Shown here in pieces: positions 1-7,764 of a stretch of DNA of 11,046 bases. The DNA is taken from positions 1 through 11,046 of the forward strand of contig DUMX01000372.1 of assembly GCA_012839665.1 (NCBI GenBank), read 5' to 3'. The translations under genes and the position numbers were made by a program. Under the pieces are notes generated by a model. It did not search any database, had not been told where the DNA came from, and saw only the letters and a list, made by a program, of their open reading frames with translations. Source of the stretch: Gelria sp. (GTDB taxonomy: Bacteria; Bacillota; Syntrophomonadia; Syntrophomonadales; Syntrophomonadaceae). The stretch's first letter is position 1. The number at the start of each line of letters is the position of its first letter.

Positions 1-4
1 AGTT

Positions 5-964
5 TTAATCCAACACCAGAGTATAGCGACCGAGGCCAAAACTGGTGTTTTTTCCTACATGAAGTATTTGCCCCATTTTTAAATAGGGAATAAATGCGCT
101 TAAATCACCTCCATAAGTTAGTCTTCCTACCAAACCGCCTAGTTTCATATATGTTGATTGCCTGCTGGAATACCGCTCCCAATCAAACCAGGAACAATCG
201 CTTTCTACTAGTTCAACCTGATTAGCCCTATTAATGTATTCTTGAAAATTTAGCTCTAATCCGCTTTGTCCATGAATTTGCCCCAGGGAATCCAAGCGCC
301 GAAATACTGCCCGCATAAAGACCGAAAAGCCAGGACTATCATCTAATCGACCTTTGTCTACCAATCGGGTAGGGGTATGCAGAACAAGGGCAATCTGTTC
401 TGTTTCTTCAGCTTCTTGTTCACCCAGTTTTATAGGCAAAGGTGGTTGTAGGAGATTATCTCCCCCCTGCCACAAAAGCATATTTTCACCATCGTTTTCC
501 TGCTCTACCTGCTGGAGTACGAATTTATGCCGGTTTCTTCCCAAGCCATTTTTGCCGACTCTTATAAAAGCTGCTATAAATAGTGGTAATAAGGGGATGC
601 TATTGCCGACCAGAAGTAAATGGTATTGAAGTAAGCTGCCCTTTTGATAATGAGTCTGCTGCCCTTGTGGTGGTTCAATTACATATGGATGGGGTACCGC
701 CACGCTCCTGATATTTCCGGCGCTATCAGTTTCCTGGCGACTGGTAGCCATAATATATGTAAAAGCACACTGCCAGCGATGCATGCACTTTTTACAATCA
801 TCCCGGGGTACTATGCAAACCAACTGACGCAGGGCATGTCCCATCGCCCCCCGCAGAGTAGAACCTAGATAAGAAGGTAAAACAGCATCTTCAACAGCTT
901 CCATAGTAAAGCAGAAACGGGCATAGGAAAGGGTGAAGGGATTGTTAAGGCTGCTGCTATTCAT
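5..964 (-). CDS. cas6: Cas6 family pre-crRNA processing endoribonuclease
   Basis: 319 aa, complete, ending with TAA at 5-7. The ATG at 962-964 overlaps the preceding stop by 8 bp; AGGG 7 nt upstream is a modest ribosome site. The N-terminal part has LPSYLGSTLRGAMG (29-42) and a four-cysteine set at 50, 57, 60 and 66 (C-X6-C-X2-C-X5-C), then PHPYVIEPP (91-99). GLGRNRHKF (140-148) marks a central glycine loop. The C-terminal block YMKLGGLVGRLTYGGDL (272-288) plus ILHVGKNTSFGLGRYTL (300-316) is the diagnostic end of the pfam10040 Cas6 type. Members cut CRISPR repeat RNA to give crRNAs with an 8-nt 5' tag, using a His/Lys/Tyr-type active site; which residues act here cannot be read with certainty. 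As last gene it supplies guides to the complex encoded upstream. Confidence 0.85.
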   Translation of the reverse strand: MNSSSLNNPFTLSYARFCFTMEAVEDAVLPSYLGSTLRGAMGHALRQLVCIVPRDDCKKCMHRWQCAFTYIMATSRQETDSAGNIRSVAVPHPYVIEPPQGQQTHYQKGSLLQYHLLLVGNSIPLLPLFIAAFIRVGKNGLGRNRHKFVLQQVEQENDGENMLLWQGGDNLLQPPLPIKLGEQEAEETEQIALVLHTPTRLVDKGRLDDSPGFSVFMRAVFRRLDSLGQIHGQSGLELNFQEYINRANQVELVESDCSWFDWERYSSRQSTYMKLGGLVGRLTYGGDLSAFIPYLKMGQILHVGKNTSFGLGRYTLVLD

Positions 965-3236
965 ATTTAATCCCTGCCGCTTTTATAGTTTCCAATGGAG
1001 ATGCTAGTACCGGACGCTGTTTAAACTCGGAAAGCTCCAAATACCGGGTACGCTCCAGCCAATCATCAGCCCCTGTATTCTGATTAAAATCAAGCATAGC
1101 CCTTAGTTCTTGCATCCGTTCAGTATCCCAATAAGCTTTACCCGAAGTGGCCTTATCATGTTTGGTCTCCGTTAGCATGTATTCTGCAAAATAGTCCTTG
1201 AAATCGTCTATTTGAGCAGGGTCTTCAGCTAAATGCCACTTCTGCTTATTAAACAGCCGCCCATAACGTCCTTCAGCCTTATCTGTTCTCTTGCTAAGGG
1301 TTAGAGTAGACTTGATGCGTACTGACCCCAGCCCCAGGGGTTTTCCCATGCCGATTTTGTGGGCACAGCCATTTGGCAAATCCAGAACAAACAGTAATGC
1401 TCCCAACTCTATGTTGGATAGGTTTTCAAAGCGGATACGGCCCTGAAAATGAGCCCCTTTATCAATTGTTTTAACGACTGTGTATTGAGACGGACTCTTT
1501 TTTACATCCTCCAAACTTGCTTCCCAGCCGTTTTCGCCTTTTTGAGGGGTTTTGCGATGCCAGTACAGCTTATACCCACGTATGTTTGTTGTATCATTCC
1601 AATCAAAAAGCCTACCGTCCCCTGCTTGATCCTTATTTGCCCTATCTTGCCTTAAGTAGTGTTGTATAGTAGTCGGTTTAGGTGTTGATAGAATTTTAGG
1701 TGATAATTCGCTATGCTGATTCACAGTGCCTACGCTTTTGGCATCTTCAAAAAACACTCTGCCCGCGAATCTGTCAGCATCCCCAAATATAGCTCTAGCA
1801 AAGTCAATTCCTTTGAAATCACTGTTTTCTCTTGGAATATGATCCTTCACCTTTTTATCGTAAGCGAGGCGAAACAAAGGGGTATGCCCAATCGATTTAA
1901 TATTGCCTTTTCTATCCCGGATATAGAAACAAGGAACCCCGGCAGGATTACTATCCAGCATTTTAAATAAGTCAGCATCCTCTTGGCGGCTTATATCTTC
2001 TTTGTAGCTTTTTACGATATCTTCATTCAATGTTGTTATTTCATTTTCTGCCGGATTATCCTTAGGGAGGTGAATTACCGGGTGAAAATGTTTTTTATTA
2101 CCCATACTGCCGGATAATATTAAGTATCCTTTTTCGTATCCTTTATCTTGTGGTTGAGTGTGATCTAATTGGAAATCATTTATTAGAGCGTATCTTAGTG
2201 GTATGTTTTTATTCCTCCCATGCATATGTTTTTTCTCTGCTGTGGGGATAAAGAATATTTTGTGGAAACCAAATTGAGGTAAATGTTTAACAATGGACTT
2301 AGATTTGGCATCCTTTGGGTTTATCTTCCAGAGGTTATCCCTCTGATAGGCATTTATTCTATATATGTTCGGTTTTTCCAAGGGAAAAATCACATATTTA
2401 TCATTCTTTCTTTTCAACCAGCCTGCTTCAGTCTTTGGACTGAAACCTGTTTCCCAATCCAGATTAAGCATTAATTGTTGATACCTGCTATTTCGTTCCG
2501 CTACCCGCCTATAATAAAACCGCTTGTTTTCTACATAGTCAGTATCCATCCGGCTATAACTCACTATCTCTACCAGATTGCGAACCATACCCCGCAGGCT
2601 ACTACCGGGGATTTTAGGTCTATTGCCCGGGGAGAAGAAATCGGGATTTTCCCATTTCTCACCTTGCCTTTTGGCATTATCTGCTTTTATGTCCTCATCG
2701 GCATCATAGCTATCCCGTATATATAACGGAGTTAATGTTTCAATATTTAAATCAATATAGCCGGTATATAAACCTTCGTGATAACGTTCAAAGGAGGGTA
2801 TCGCCGGATATTTAATTTTGCCATCCGGAGTTTCTGCTATTACAATCCCAGGCGCTTGATTCTTTGCCTTAACAACTTCGGGGTCTATGGGAACAAAGTT
2901 ATAAGGGGCTTTTGCCCTGCCCACTTTTTGCTGCGATTGGGTTTGGCCTGCATTTTTCGGTGGCTTGGCCTGAGCTTGCTGTTGAGACGACGCAGGTTTG
3001 TCAGGTCTTTTCTGAACACTAATTCGACTCTTCTCTAGAATATCTTTACCGTCAACCACCAGTTTTGTAAGTATCTCCCTCTTGGCTTCGTACTTGCATT
3101 TCTGTTTTTTGCTTAATTGGGCGTATTCCGTTAAATTCATGGTGGCATAATATCTAAAATCCTTTTTGCCAGTCCGAATCTTAAGCTCTGCTATTCCGTT
3201 CCTGTAAACTAAATCCGTTATTTTCCCTTCCTTCAT
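957..3236 (-). CDS. Cas7 with large insertion, TIGR03986-like RAMP protein
   Basis: 759 aa, ATG start overlapping the csx19 stop (ATGA), with GAGGGGG 8 nt upstream. Residues 1 to about 72 are a lysine-rich, strand-rich N-terminal domain. Residues about 73-108 are a Gln/Lys/Pro-rich linker. The RAMP core begins at PYNFVPID (111-118) and RYHEGLYTGYIDL (151-163). It continues with KIPGSSLRGMVRNLVEI (208-224), an interrupting region rich in His, Lys and Tyr (about 230-470), the block FARAIFGDADRFAGRVFFEDA (479-499), a strand GAHFQGRIRFENLS (594-607) and the glycine loop IGMGKPLGLGSVRI (628-641). The tail, about 655-759, is helical. The IPGSSLRGM and FxGRVFFEDA blocks are what I recognise as TIGR03986. 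In III-D complexes this is the backbone Cas7 carrying an insertion; Asp175, Asp178 and Asp180 lie where catalytic acids are expected. Confidence 0.83.
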   Translation of the reverse strand: MKEGKITDLVYRNGIAELKIRTGKKDFRYYATMNLTEYAQLSKKQKCKYEAKREILTKLVVDGKDILEKSRISVQKRPDKPASSQQQAQAKPPKNAGQTQSQQKVGRAKAPYNFVPIDPEVVKAKNQAPGIVIAETPDGKIKYPAIPSFERYHEGLYTGYIDLNIETLTPLYIRDSYDADEDIKADNAKRQGEKWENPDFFSPGNRPKIPGSSLRGMVRNLVEIVSYSRMDTDYVENKRFYYRRVAERNSRYQQLMLNLDWETGFSPKTEAGWLKRKNDKYVIFPLEKPNIYRINAYQRDNLWKINPKDAKSKSIVKHLPQFGFHKIFFIPTAEKKHMHGRNKNIPLRYALINDFQLDHTQPQDKGYEKGYLILSGSMGNKKHFHPVIHLPKDNPAENEITTLNEDIVKSYKEDISRQEDADLFKMLDSNPAGVPCFYIRDRKGNIKSIGHTPLFRLAYDKKVKDHIPRENSDFKGIDFARAIFGDADRFAGRVFFEDAKSVGTVNQHSELSPKILSTPKPTTIQHYLRQDRANKDQAGDGRLFDWNDTTNIRGYKLYWHRKTPQKGENGWEASLEDVKKSPSQYTVVKTIDKGAHFQGRIRFENLSNIELGALLFVLDLPNGCAHKIGMGKPLGLGSVRIKSTLTLSKRTDKAEGRYGRLFNKQKWHLAEDPAQIDDFKDYFAEYMLTETKHDKATSGKAYWDTERMQELRAMLDFNQNTGADDWLERTRYLELSEFKQRPVLASPLETIKAAGIKYE

Positions 3237-3838
3237 CCTGTCATCCCCCTCTCACTTTGGATTTTCACAAATCTGCAGTCCACATAACCCGCCTGTCCTA
3301 GGTCATTGTAGTCAATATAATTACGGGTAATCAGCCACAGACGATCCTTAGGAGTTACCACTACATTTTCCGGCAGCAGAGAATGGTGTATAAGCAGTTC
3401 GATGCCCCGGTCCTCTTTTAGCAGATACCACGCCGGATCATCCGAACACTTCTCTAAGGCAGTCCCCCAAAGCGATTGCCGGGCTTCGATAGCATGTAGT
3501 ATTTTATCAGTGTCATTCTTTTCCTGATCAAGGATTACCCGCATACGGAAAATACCGGGGGCATCCATACTACTGCGCCATACATAACATTCACTATCGG
3601 CATCGAATACCCTTATAGACGTTACATATAGGGGATCTAAGGGCAGCGAATCAGGCATTATAAACTCGCCCTGGACATAACTACCCATGCAGATACCATG
3701 CTGCATAGTGATAAAGGTTCCAGCGGTTTTTCCGTTAAATTTCTTTTCTATATGCTCCAGTATGGCCTCCCATTTATTGCTAACGATTTCAGGCCGGTTC
3801 TTTTTTAACTTCAGCATTTGCATACCGTTATTCCGCAT
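3233..3838 (-). CDS. csx19: Csx19-like type III-D CRISPR-associated protein
   Basis: 201 aa from the ATG at 3836-3838, preferred because GAGGTG lies 7 nt upstream; ATG codons at 3901 and 3853 open the same frame further out but lie deeper inside the preceding gene. Recognisable stretches are SIRVFDADSECYVWRS (74-89) followed by GIFRMRVI, and RNYIDYNDLGQAGYVDCRF (172-190) near the C-terminus. These match my recollection of the Csx19/TIGR03984 family, whose members have a conserved acidic strand and a C-terminal RxYL...D.RF block. Csx19 is a structural component of some III-D complexes; no catalytic residues are evident here. No signal peptide or membrane segment is seen. It ends in an ATGA overlap with the cas7-insertion gene. 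Context strongly supports the call; the sequence match alone is moderate. Confidence 0.75.
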   Translation of the reverse strand: MRNNGMQMLKLKKNRPEIVSNKWEAILEHIEKKFNGKTAGTFITMQHGICMGSYVQGEFIMPDSLPLDPLYVTSIRVFDADSECYVWRSSMDAPGIFRMRVILDQEKNDTDKILHAIEARQSLWGTALEKCSDDPAWYLLKEDRGIELLIHHSLLPENVVVTPKDRLWLITRNYIDYNDLGQAGYVDCRFVKIQSERGMTG

Positions 3839-5375
3839 TGGATAACACCTCATTTCCCTGTTTGCCTGTAGAGTTATGAATCTTTTTATGCAGTTCTTCA
3901 ACCAGGTTTTCTAGTTTTTCAACCGTTTCCTCATCCCAACCAGTGTTTCCATCTTCATTTTGAAATGTTAACCCTTCTGCCTCTTCTTTTATTACAACTG
4001 TCCGGTCGTCCAAGCAAATTGTTGCTACCTGTCCCAGTAAAGTACCGCGCCCAACATTTTTCTCCCCGCCAACAGCTAAATCACCGTTCCACAAGTCTTT
4101 TAATACCAGCAATATTAAACCTGCTTCCCAGTCCTGGTACTTATCAATAGCCAGTTCCAAGGTAACCATAGATTCATCACCCTGGCCTGCCCAGATAGGC
4201 ATACTGTCAAATAAAGCGTTATTGATTACTCCACCCGTAAAACGGTCTATTCTGATACGGTATTGTATTTCCTCCACAAAGGTATTAAGCGTAATCGGTT
4301 TCTCCTCGATTTTAATTCGTCCTTTAATAGCCTCATTTCTTCCATTATCAGGTTTTTCGGTATTCACCCAGCCAAATAACTCCTTCAGCATTTCATTGCC
4401 ATCGCCCCCAAGTGTATTTATAATCCGTTCGGCATGAGAACGAATGGCTCCCCTTATCGAAGTCCCGGGTAATACGGCGGTCTCTTTTGTACTATCCTCA
4501 CTGTCATAGCTTTTGAGATGAACTTTATCTGAAGCAGACGGGTCTCCTGAATAAGAGCCGACTATGAGGGAATGCTTAATCCTAAAATCGGCCTTTATAC
4601 TAAATTGCCTATCCTTTTTCACAAACAGCTTATCTACCTGTGAAAAATCACCGGCAGGTAATTGAACTTTATCCCCATCTTCCGTCAACCAGGCTATAAT
4701 ATGATCCCGGTCATGGTAATCAAATGCATAACTCTTAACGTCTTCTAAGCGACAGCGGCCAAAACCCTGGTTAGTCCGCGCGCCCAGAGCAACTTTCCCC
4801 TGGCTTAACTGGTAAACAATCCCGTTAAAAAAGTTCTTAAATAGCTCCGAGTTAAAAGTTCTCCTTATAATTACTTCCATCTTAAAATCAAAGGTAATAC
4901 CAGGCTCCACTATTTCAAAATCATATTTGGCACCCTGTTCTACTATCCCGGTAGAACGGTTAATGCGGATACCATCCCTTATGCTTACCCGAGCCATACT
5001 TCCCCCGGAAAGCATTAAATCGGAAATCATCACCGCACTCTGACAGCTGCGCCGAACTTTTTCATCATTTTCCTTGAACGTATATTCTCCACCCCAAAAC
5101 CAGAGTTTATTTAGCTTGTACTTGTCCTGATCCACACTTCCTTTATAACTATAATTATTAAAATCATCTTTCAAAGCTCCGGTAATGGAAGAAGAGGGAA
5201 TGTACGGTTTTCCTTCCATATCTTTTAAAACAACTATGTCACTGTCACCGTAGAGGCTGCTGCCTCCTCCAATAATCAGTGGTGCTACAAGTCTAAGTTT
5301 TCCTTTGACTATCAATCTGCCGCATATGGTTGCATCACCATCAACCAGTTTGTAAGGTTCATCCAGCTTAAGCAT
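3828..5375 (-). CDS. Double Cas7 (Cas7-2x), Csm3-like tandem backbone subunit
   Basis: 515 aa. The start at 5373-5375 is chosen because AAGGAGG sits 7 nt upstream; a frame open 30 codons further has no such site. Two Cas7 RAMP units are fused. Unit 1 (about 18-215): IIGGGSS strand end, GDSDIVVLKD (43-52), PYIPSSSITGALK (57-69), RDGIRINRSTG (133-143) and the glycine loop GARTNQGFGRC (198-208). Unit 2 (about 258-455): LPGTSIRGAIR (302-312), IRIDRFTGG (374-382) and GGEKNVGRGTL (436-446). Each unit has the RAMP order of early strand, PGxSxxG helix start, thumb-like RIDRxTG segment and late glycine loop. Residues about 480-502 form an acidic helical tail. The units should bind crRNA and bracket target RNA; Asp44/Asp46 are candidate RNA-cleaving residues. 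It overlaps the upstream fusion gene by 8 bp and csx19 by 11 bp. Confidence 0.87.
   Translation of the reverse strand: MLKLDEPYKLVDGDATICGRLIVKGKLRLVAPLIIGGGSSLYGDSDIVVLKDMEGKPYIPSSSITGALKDDFNNYSYKGSVDQDKYKLNKLWFWGGEYTFKENDEKVRRSCQSAVMISDLMLSGGSMARVSIRDGIRINRSTGIVEQGAKYDFEIVEPGITFDFKMEVIIRRTFNSELFKNFFNGIVYQLSQGKVALGARTNQGFGRCRLEDVKSYAFDYHDRDHIIAWLTEDGDKVQLPAGDFSQVDKLFVKKDRQFSIKADFRIKHSLIVGSYSGDPSASDKVHLKSYDSEDSTKETAVLPGTSIRGAIRSHAERIINTLGGDGNEMLKELFGWVNTEKPDNGRNEAIKGRIKIEEKPITLNTFVEEIQYRIRIDRFTGGVINNALFDSMPIWAGQGDESMVTLELAIDKYQDWEAGLILLVLKDLWNGDLAVGGEKNVGRGTLLGQVATICLDDRTVVIKEEAEGLTFQNEDGNTGWDEETVEKLENLVEELHKKIHNSTGKQGNEVLSNAE
3846..3851 (-). promoter_or_regulatory. Ribosome binding site deciding the csx19 start
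   Basis: GAGGTG, 7 nt before the ATG at 3836-3838, lies inside the end of cas7-2x. Later in-frame ATGs at 3823 and 3817 lack a comparable site. Confidence 0.6.
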
Positions 5376-7764
5376 GGGCTTCCCTCCTTTCGGGAGAAAG
5401 TTTATACAGTTTGCGCAAGGTACGGAAAAAAACCTGCCAGTAAATTTTATATAGCTTCGCATCATTCAAGCTGGCATCCAGGTCTTTTCCTTCATTCCAA
5501 AACCTGCTCAAAAACTCCGTGAATTTCACAAAAGATGGCCATTGCTCCACAACTGCAGTTTGACACCAAACTTCCAGATTAGTTGCGGTTAAATTATCGT
5601 ACAAGGTTTGTTCCCCGAGTTTCATGTTCTCCAAGGGCTTCCGGGCTGTTTCCCGCAGCTCTCCTATTTTTTGGCTTAAATCTTTTTGATCCGCAGATGC
5701 TTTTACTATTAACTCCAGCCTCCCCAACAGGTTGGAGGATAAGGTAACCGCAGGATTTTTATCATAATACTGACGCGCCCTCTGCGCAGCAGTGGCAATA
5801 ACCATGCGTTCCAGGCGTTCTTCTTTAATCTGATCTAATATCTTACAAGCCGATAAAGATAGTTCATCCGGCTTCTTATAATTGTTCTCTGCGCCCAGTG
5901 CATCGCAAATCCCTTTAATGTCAGATAATTGGTGTCTAATAAACCTTATCTGTCCGTAACCTTGATGCCGTTTTTCTCCTAACCCTTCCTGCATTAGCAG
6001 ACTCAGCTTATCTCTCATTTCCTGATCAATACTCTGGCTGAATTTCAATGAAAAGCTGGAGCCGGCGGTCCAACACCTGAACGAAGGCTCGTGCATTTTC
6101 CAGTGAGAGATAAAGGCATTGCGGGTTTCAACTCGGGCAAAACTTTTTTCAATTGTGATTTCGTCTATGCCCAGCCTGCCCTTCAGCGCAGCAAGTAACT
6201 CTCGTTCACATATTGCCGGAAATCCCTGCTCGTTATTTAAAACCAGCGGAGAAAGAAGATACAATACTACCTGATGGGTCCTCAAATAGTTATCCGTATC
6301 TTCCCCCAGAAGAGTATCATCTGTTGAAGGCTCGTTTTCAATAATGTCGCTAAATTCTATCTGGGCCAATCCGTACTGGGTGCTTAAGGAGCGGCCTAAA
6401 TGTATTTCCATGGTGGAGTCGCTCGACCCGATACTAAACAAATCTAAAAATGCCCGCAGGTATTCCTCGGAACCTGATATATAACCATAAAAATCCTGCC
6501 CTTCATTTAAGGTTTCATAATGAAAGATACCACCGTCATCTCCATGCCCCTCTACCCTTTCTTTAGCCTCACCAGAGCTGGAATTGCGAACCAGGTGAAA
6601 ATTAATCGCTTTCTCGGGTTCCTTCTTTTGTATCTCCCCATTAATAAGACAACAATAACCGCCAATGGCTTTACCATCTTCCGATTTGTCCTTAATCAGG
6701 TTATATACCTCATCCTTTTCCTTATCAATGTGCAGGAACATTGGCGTAGGATATAGAGGGTATTTGCTGTAATCAGCTTCCTTATACATCAGATAAGCAT
6801 TACTAAAACACAAAGCTCCATCTAAAAACCACTCTTTAAAATTAATATCAGTCTGCGCTACCGCCGGAACGAGGTTCTTTTGCCTGATGAGTCGATTGGC
6901 AAAATGCCCCTGCAGAGCAGTGCCAGGAATATAATCCAGGCTGGCAACCATATTTTCATCACCCTCAGGTGCGGTAAACAGCAGCGGAGAAGTAGTGGTG
7001 ATAACGTATTCCAGCTTATGGGTATAAGTAAAATCAGAAGTTGGTGGTAATTCCCCGGCCGATGGCTGGGAATCATTCATTTCCCTTCCTGCTGACGGTT
7101 TAGGGCTACTATTTTTATCCCATTGCTTTAATAAGCCTATATACTTTTCCCCTAAATTTTCTCCATCATCAGAATATATCCGGCAGGAAATCTCCCCCCA
7201 GCCTCGGTTTCTCCCGCTACCGGCCCTTTTCAGGTTCAGCCCTGCCAGAGCCAGCAGAGCTTCAATTTCCTCCTGCTCTTCCATATTTAAAAGCTCGATT
7301 TTGCCTTCGAATTGATATTTGGGATTCAATACCCGAATGGTTCTCAAACTATGTTCACGGGCTATGCCGTTTTCAATAGCTGTCTGCTGCCTTATATCGG
7401 TAAGAGCATTCATAACTGCATCTTTATTTACGATAGTTGGAAACTCCTGCTGAACATACTGCAAACCTTCCAGGATCTGTTGATAATCTTTTAAATAAAG
7501 GTTGTTTACTCGAATAGCTGACCGACTCCGGGTACTGCCGAAGACCTGTTCTTCCACATGGGAAGAAAAGATTTCCCTTAGACCAGCCTGCTCAAGCATT
7601 TCGATTACTTCCAGCGCACTCTCACGCAATAATCCTTTTAAGCGCCGGGCTGGGAAAAAGGGAATACCGTGTTTATCAAAAACAATATCACTGTCGATGA
7701 AACTGCCATGGCCACTGCCGGAGCCTAACATCAAGGGTGAACGGCATTTAATTTCTAGTCTCAT
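5368..7764 (-). CDS. Cas7-Cas5(Csx10-like)-Cas11-like fusion subunit
   Basis: 798 aa, ATG start with GGGAGGGGG upstream. Three parts can be seen. Residues 1 to about 210 form a Cas7-like RAMP: a first strand, then DSDIVFDKHGIPFFPARRLKG (24-44) with candidate catalytic Asp24/Asp26, and a glycine-rich loop GSGRNRGWGEI (182-192 region). A polar Ser/Pro-rich linker spans about 215-245. Residues about 250-612 form a second RAMP resembling Csx10/Cas5: SLDYIPGTALQGHFANRL (275-292), and a C-terminal glycine loop EKRHQGYGQIRF (597-608). Residues about 615-798 are helical, with basic and aromatic residues near the end, consistent with a small-subunit Cas11-like domain. The family role is to cap the crRNA 5' tag through Cas5, contribute one Cas7 backbone unit and contact the target through Cas11. 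The Cas11 assignment rests on position and helical character only. Confidence 0.8.
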   Translation of the reverse strand: MRLEIKCRSPLMLGSGSGHGSFIDSDIVFDKHGIPFFPARRLKGLLRESALEVIEMLEQAGLREIFSSHVEEQVFGSTRSRSAIRVNNLYLKDYQQILEGLQYVQQEFPTIVNKDAVMNALTDIRQQTAIENGIAREHSLRTIRVLNPKYQFEGKIELLNMEEQEEIEALLALAGLNLKRAGSGRNRGWGEISCRIYSDDGENLGEKYIGLLKQWDKNSSPKPSAGREMNDSQPSAGELPPTSDFTYTHKLEYVITTTSPLLFTAPEGDENMVASLDYIPGTALQGHFANRLIRQKNLVPAVAQTDINFKEWFLDGALCFSNAYLMYKEADYSKYPLYPTPMFLHIDKEKDEVYNLIKDKSEDGKAIGGYCCLINGEIQKKEPEKAINFHLVRNSSSGEAKERVEGHGDDGGIFHYETLNEGQDFYGYISGSEEYLRAFLDLFSIGSSDSTMEIHLGRSLSTQYGLAQIEFSDIIENEPSTDDTLLGEDTDNYLRTHQVVLYLLSPLVLNNEQGFPAICERELLAALKGRLGIDEITIEKSFARVETRNAFISHWKMHEPSFRCWTAGSSFSLKFSQSIDQEMRDKLSLLMQEGLGEKRHQGYGQIRFIRHQLSDIKGICDALGAENNYKKPDELSLSACKILDQIKEERLERMVIATAAQRARQYYDKNPAVTLSSNLLGRLELIVKASADQKDLSQKIGELRETARKPLENMKLGEQTLYDNLTATNLEVWCQTAVVEQWPSFVKFTEFLSRFWNEGKDLDASLNDAKLYKIYWQVFFRTLRKLYKLSPERREAHA
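5383..5389 (-). promoter_or_regulatory. Ribosome binding site deciding the cas7-2x start
   Basis: AAGGAGG, 7 nt before the ATG at 5373-5375, lies inside the 3' end of the preceding fusion gene. It supports the 515-residue product over a version extended by 30 residues. Confidence 0.8.

Noticed and set aside
354..1970. Plus-strand open frames opposite cas6 and the insertion Cas7
   Set aside because: They lie fully antisense to well-supported genes, lack recognisable motifs and look like shadows of them.
3839..3901. Longer csx19 start at 3901 or 3853
   Set aside because: The added residues resemble another-frame translation of cas7-2x, and GAGGTG favours the ATG at 3838.
5376..5465. Thirty-residue N-terminal extension of cas7-2x from ATG codons at 5465 and 5462
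   Set aside because: It has no good ribosome site and lies wholly within the fusion gene, whereas the ATG at 5375 has AAGGAGG at ideal spacing and begins just before the RAMP core.
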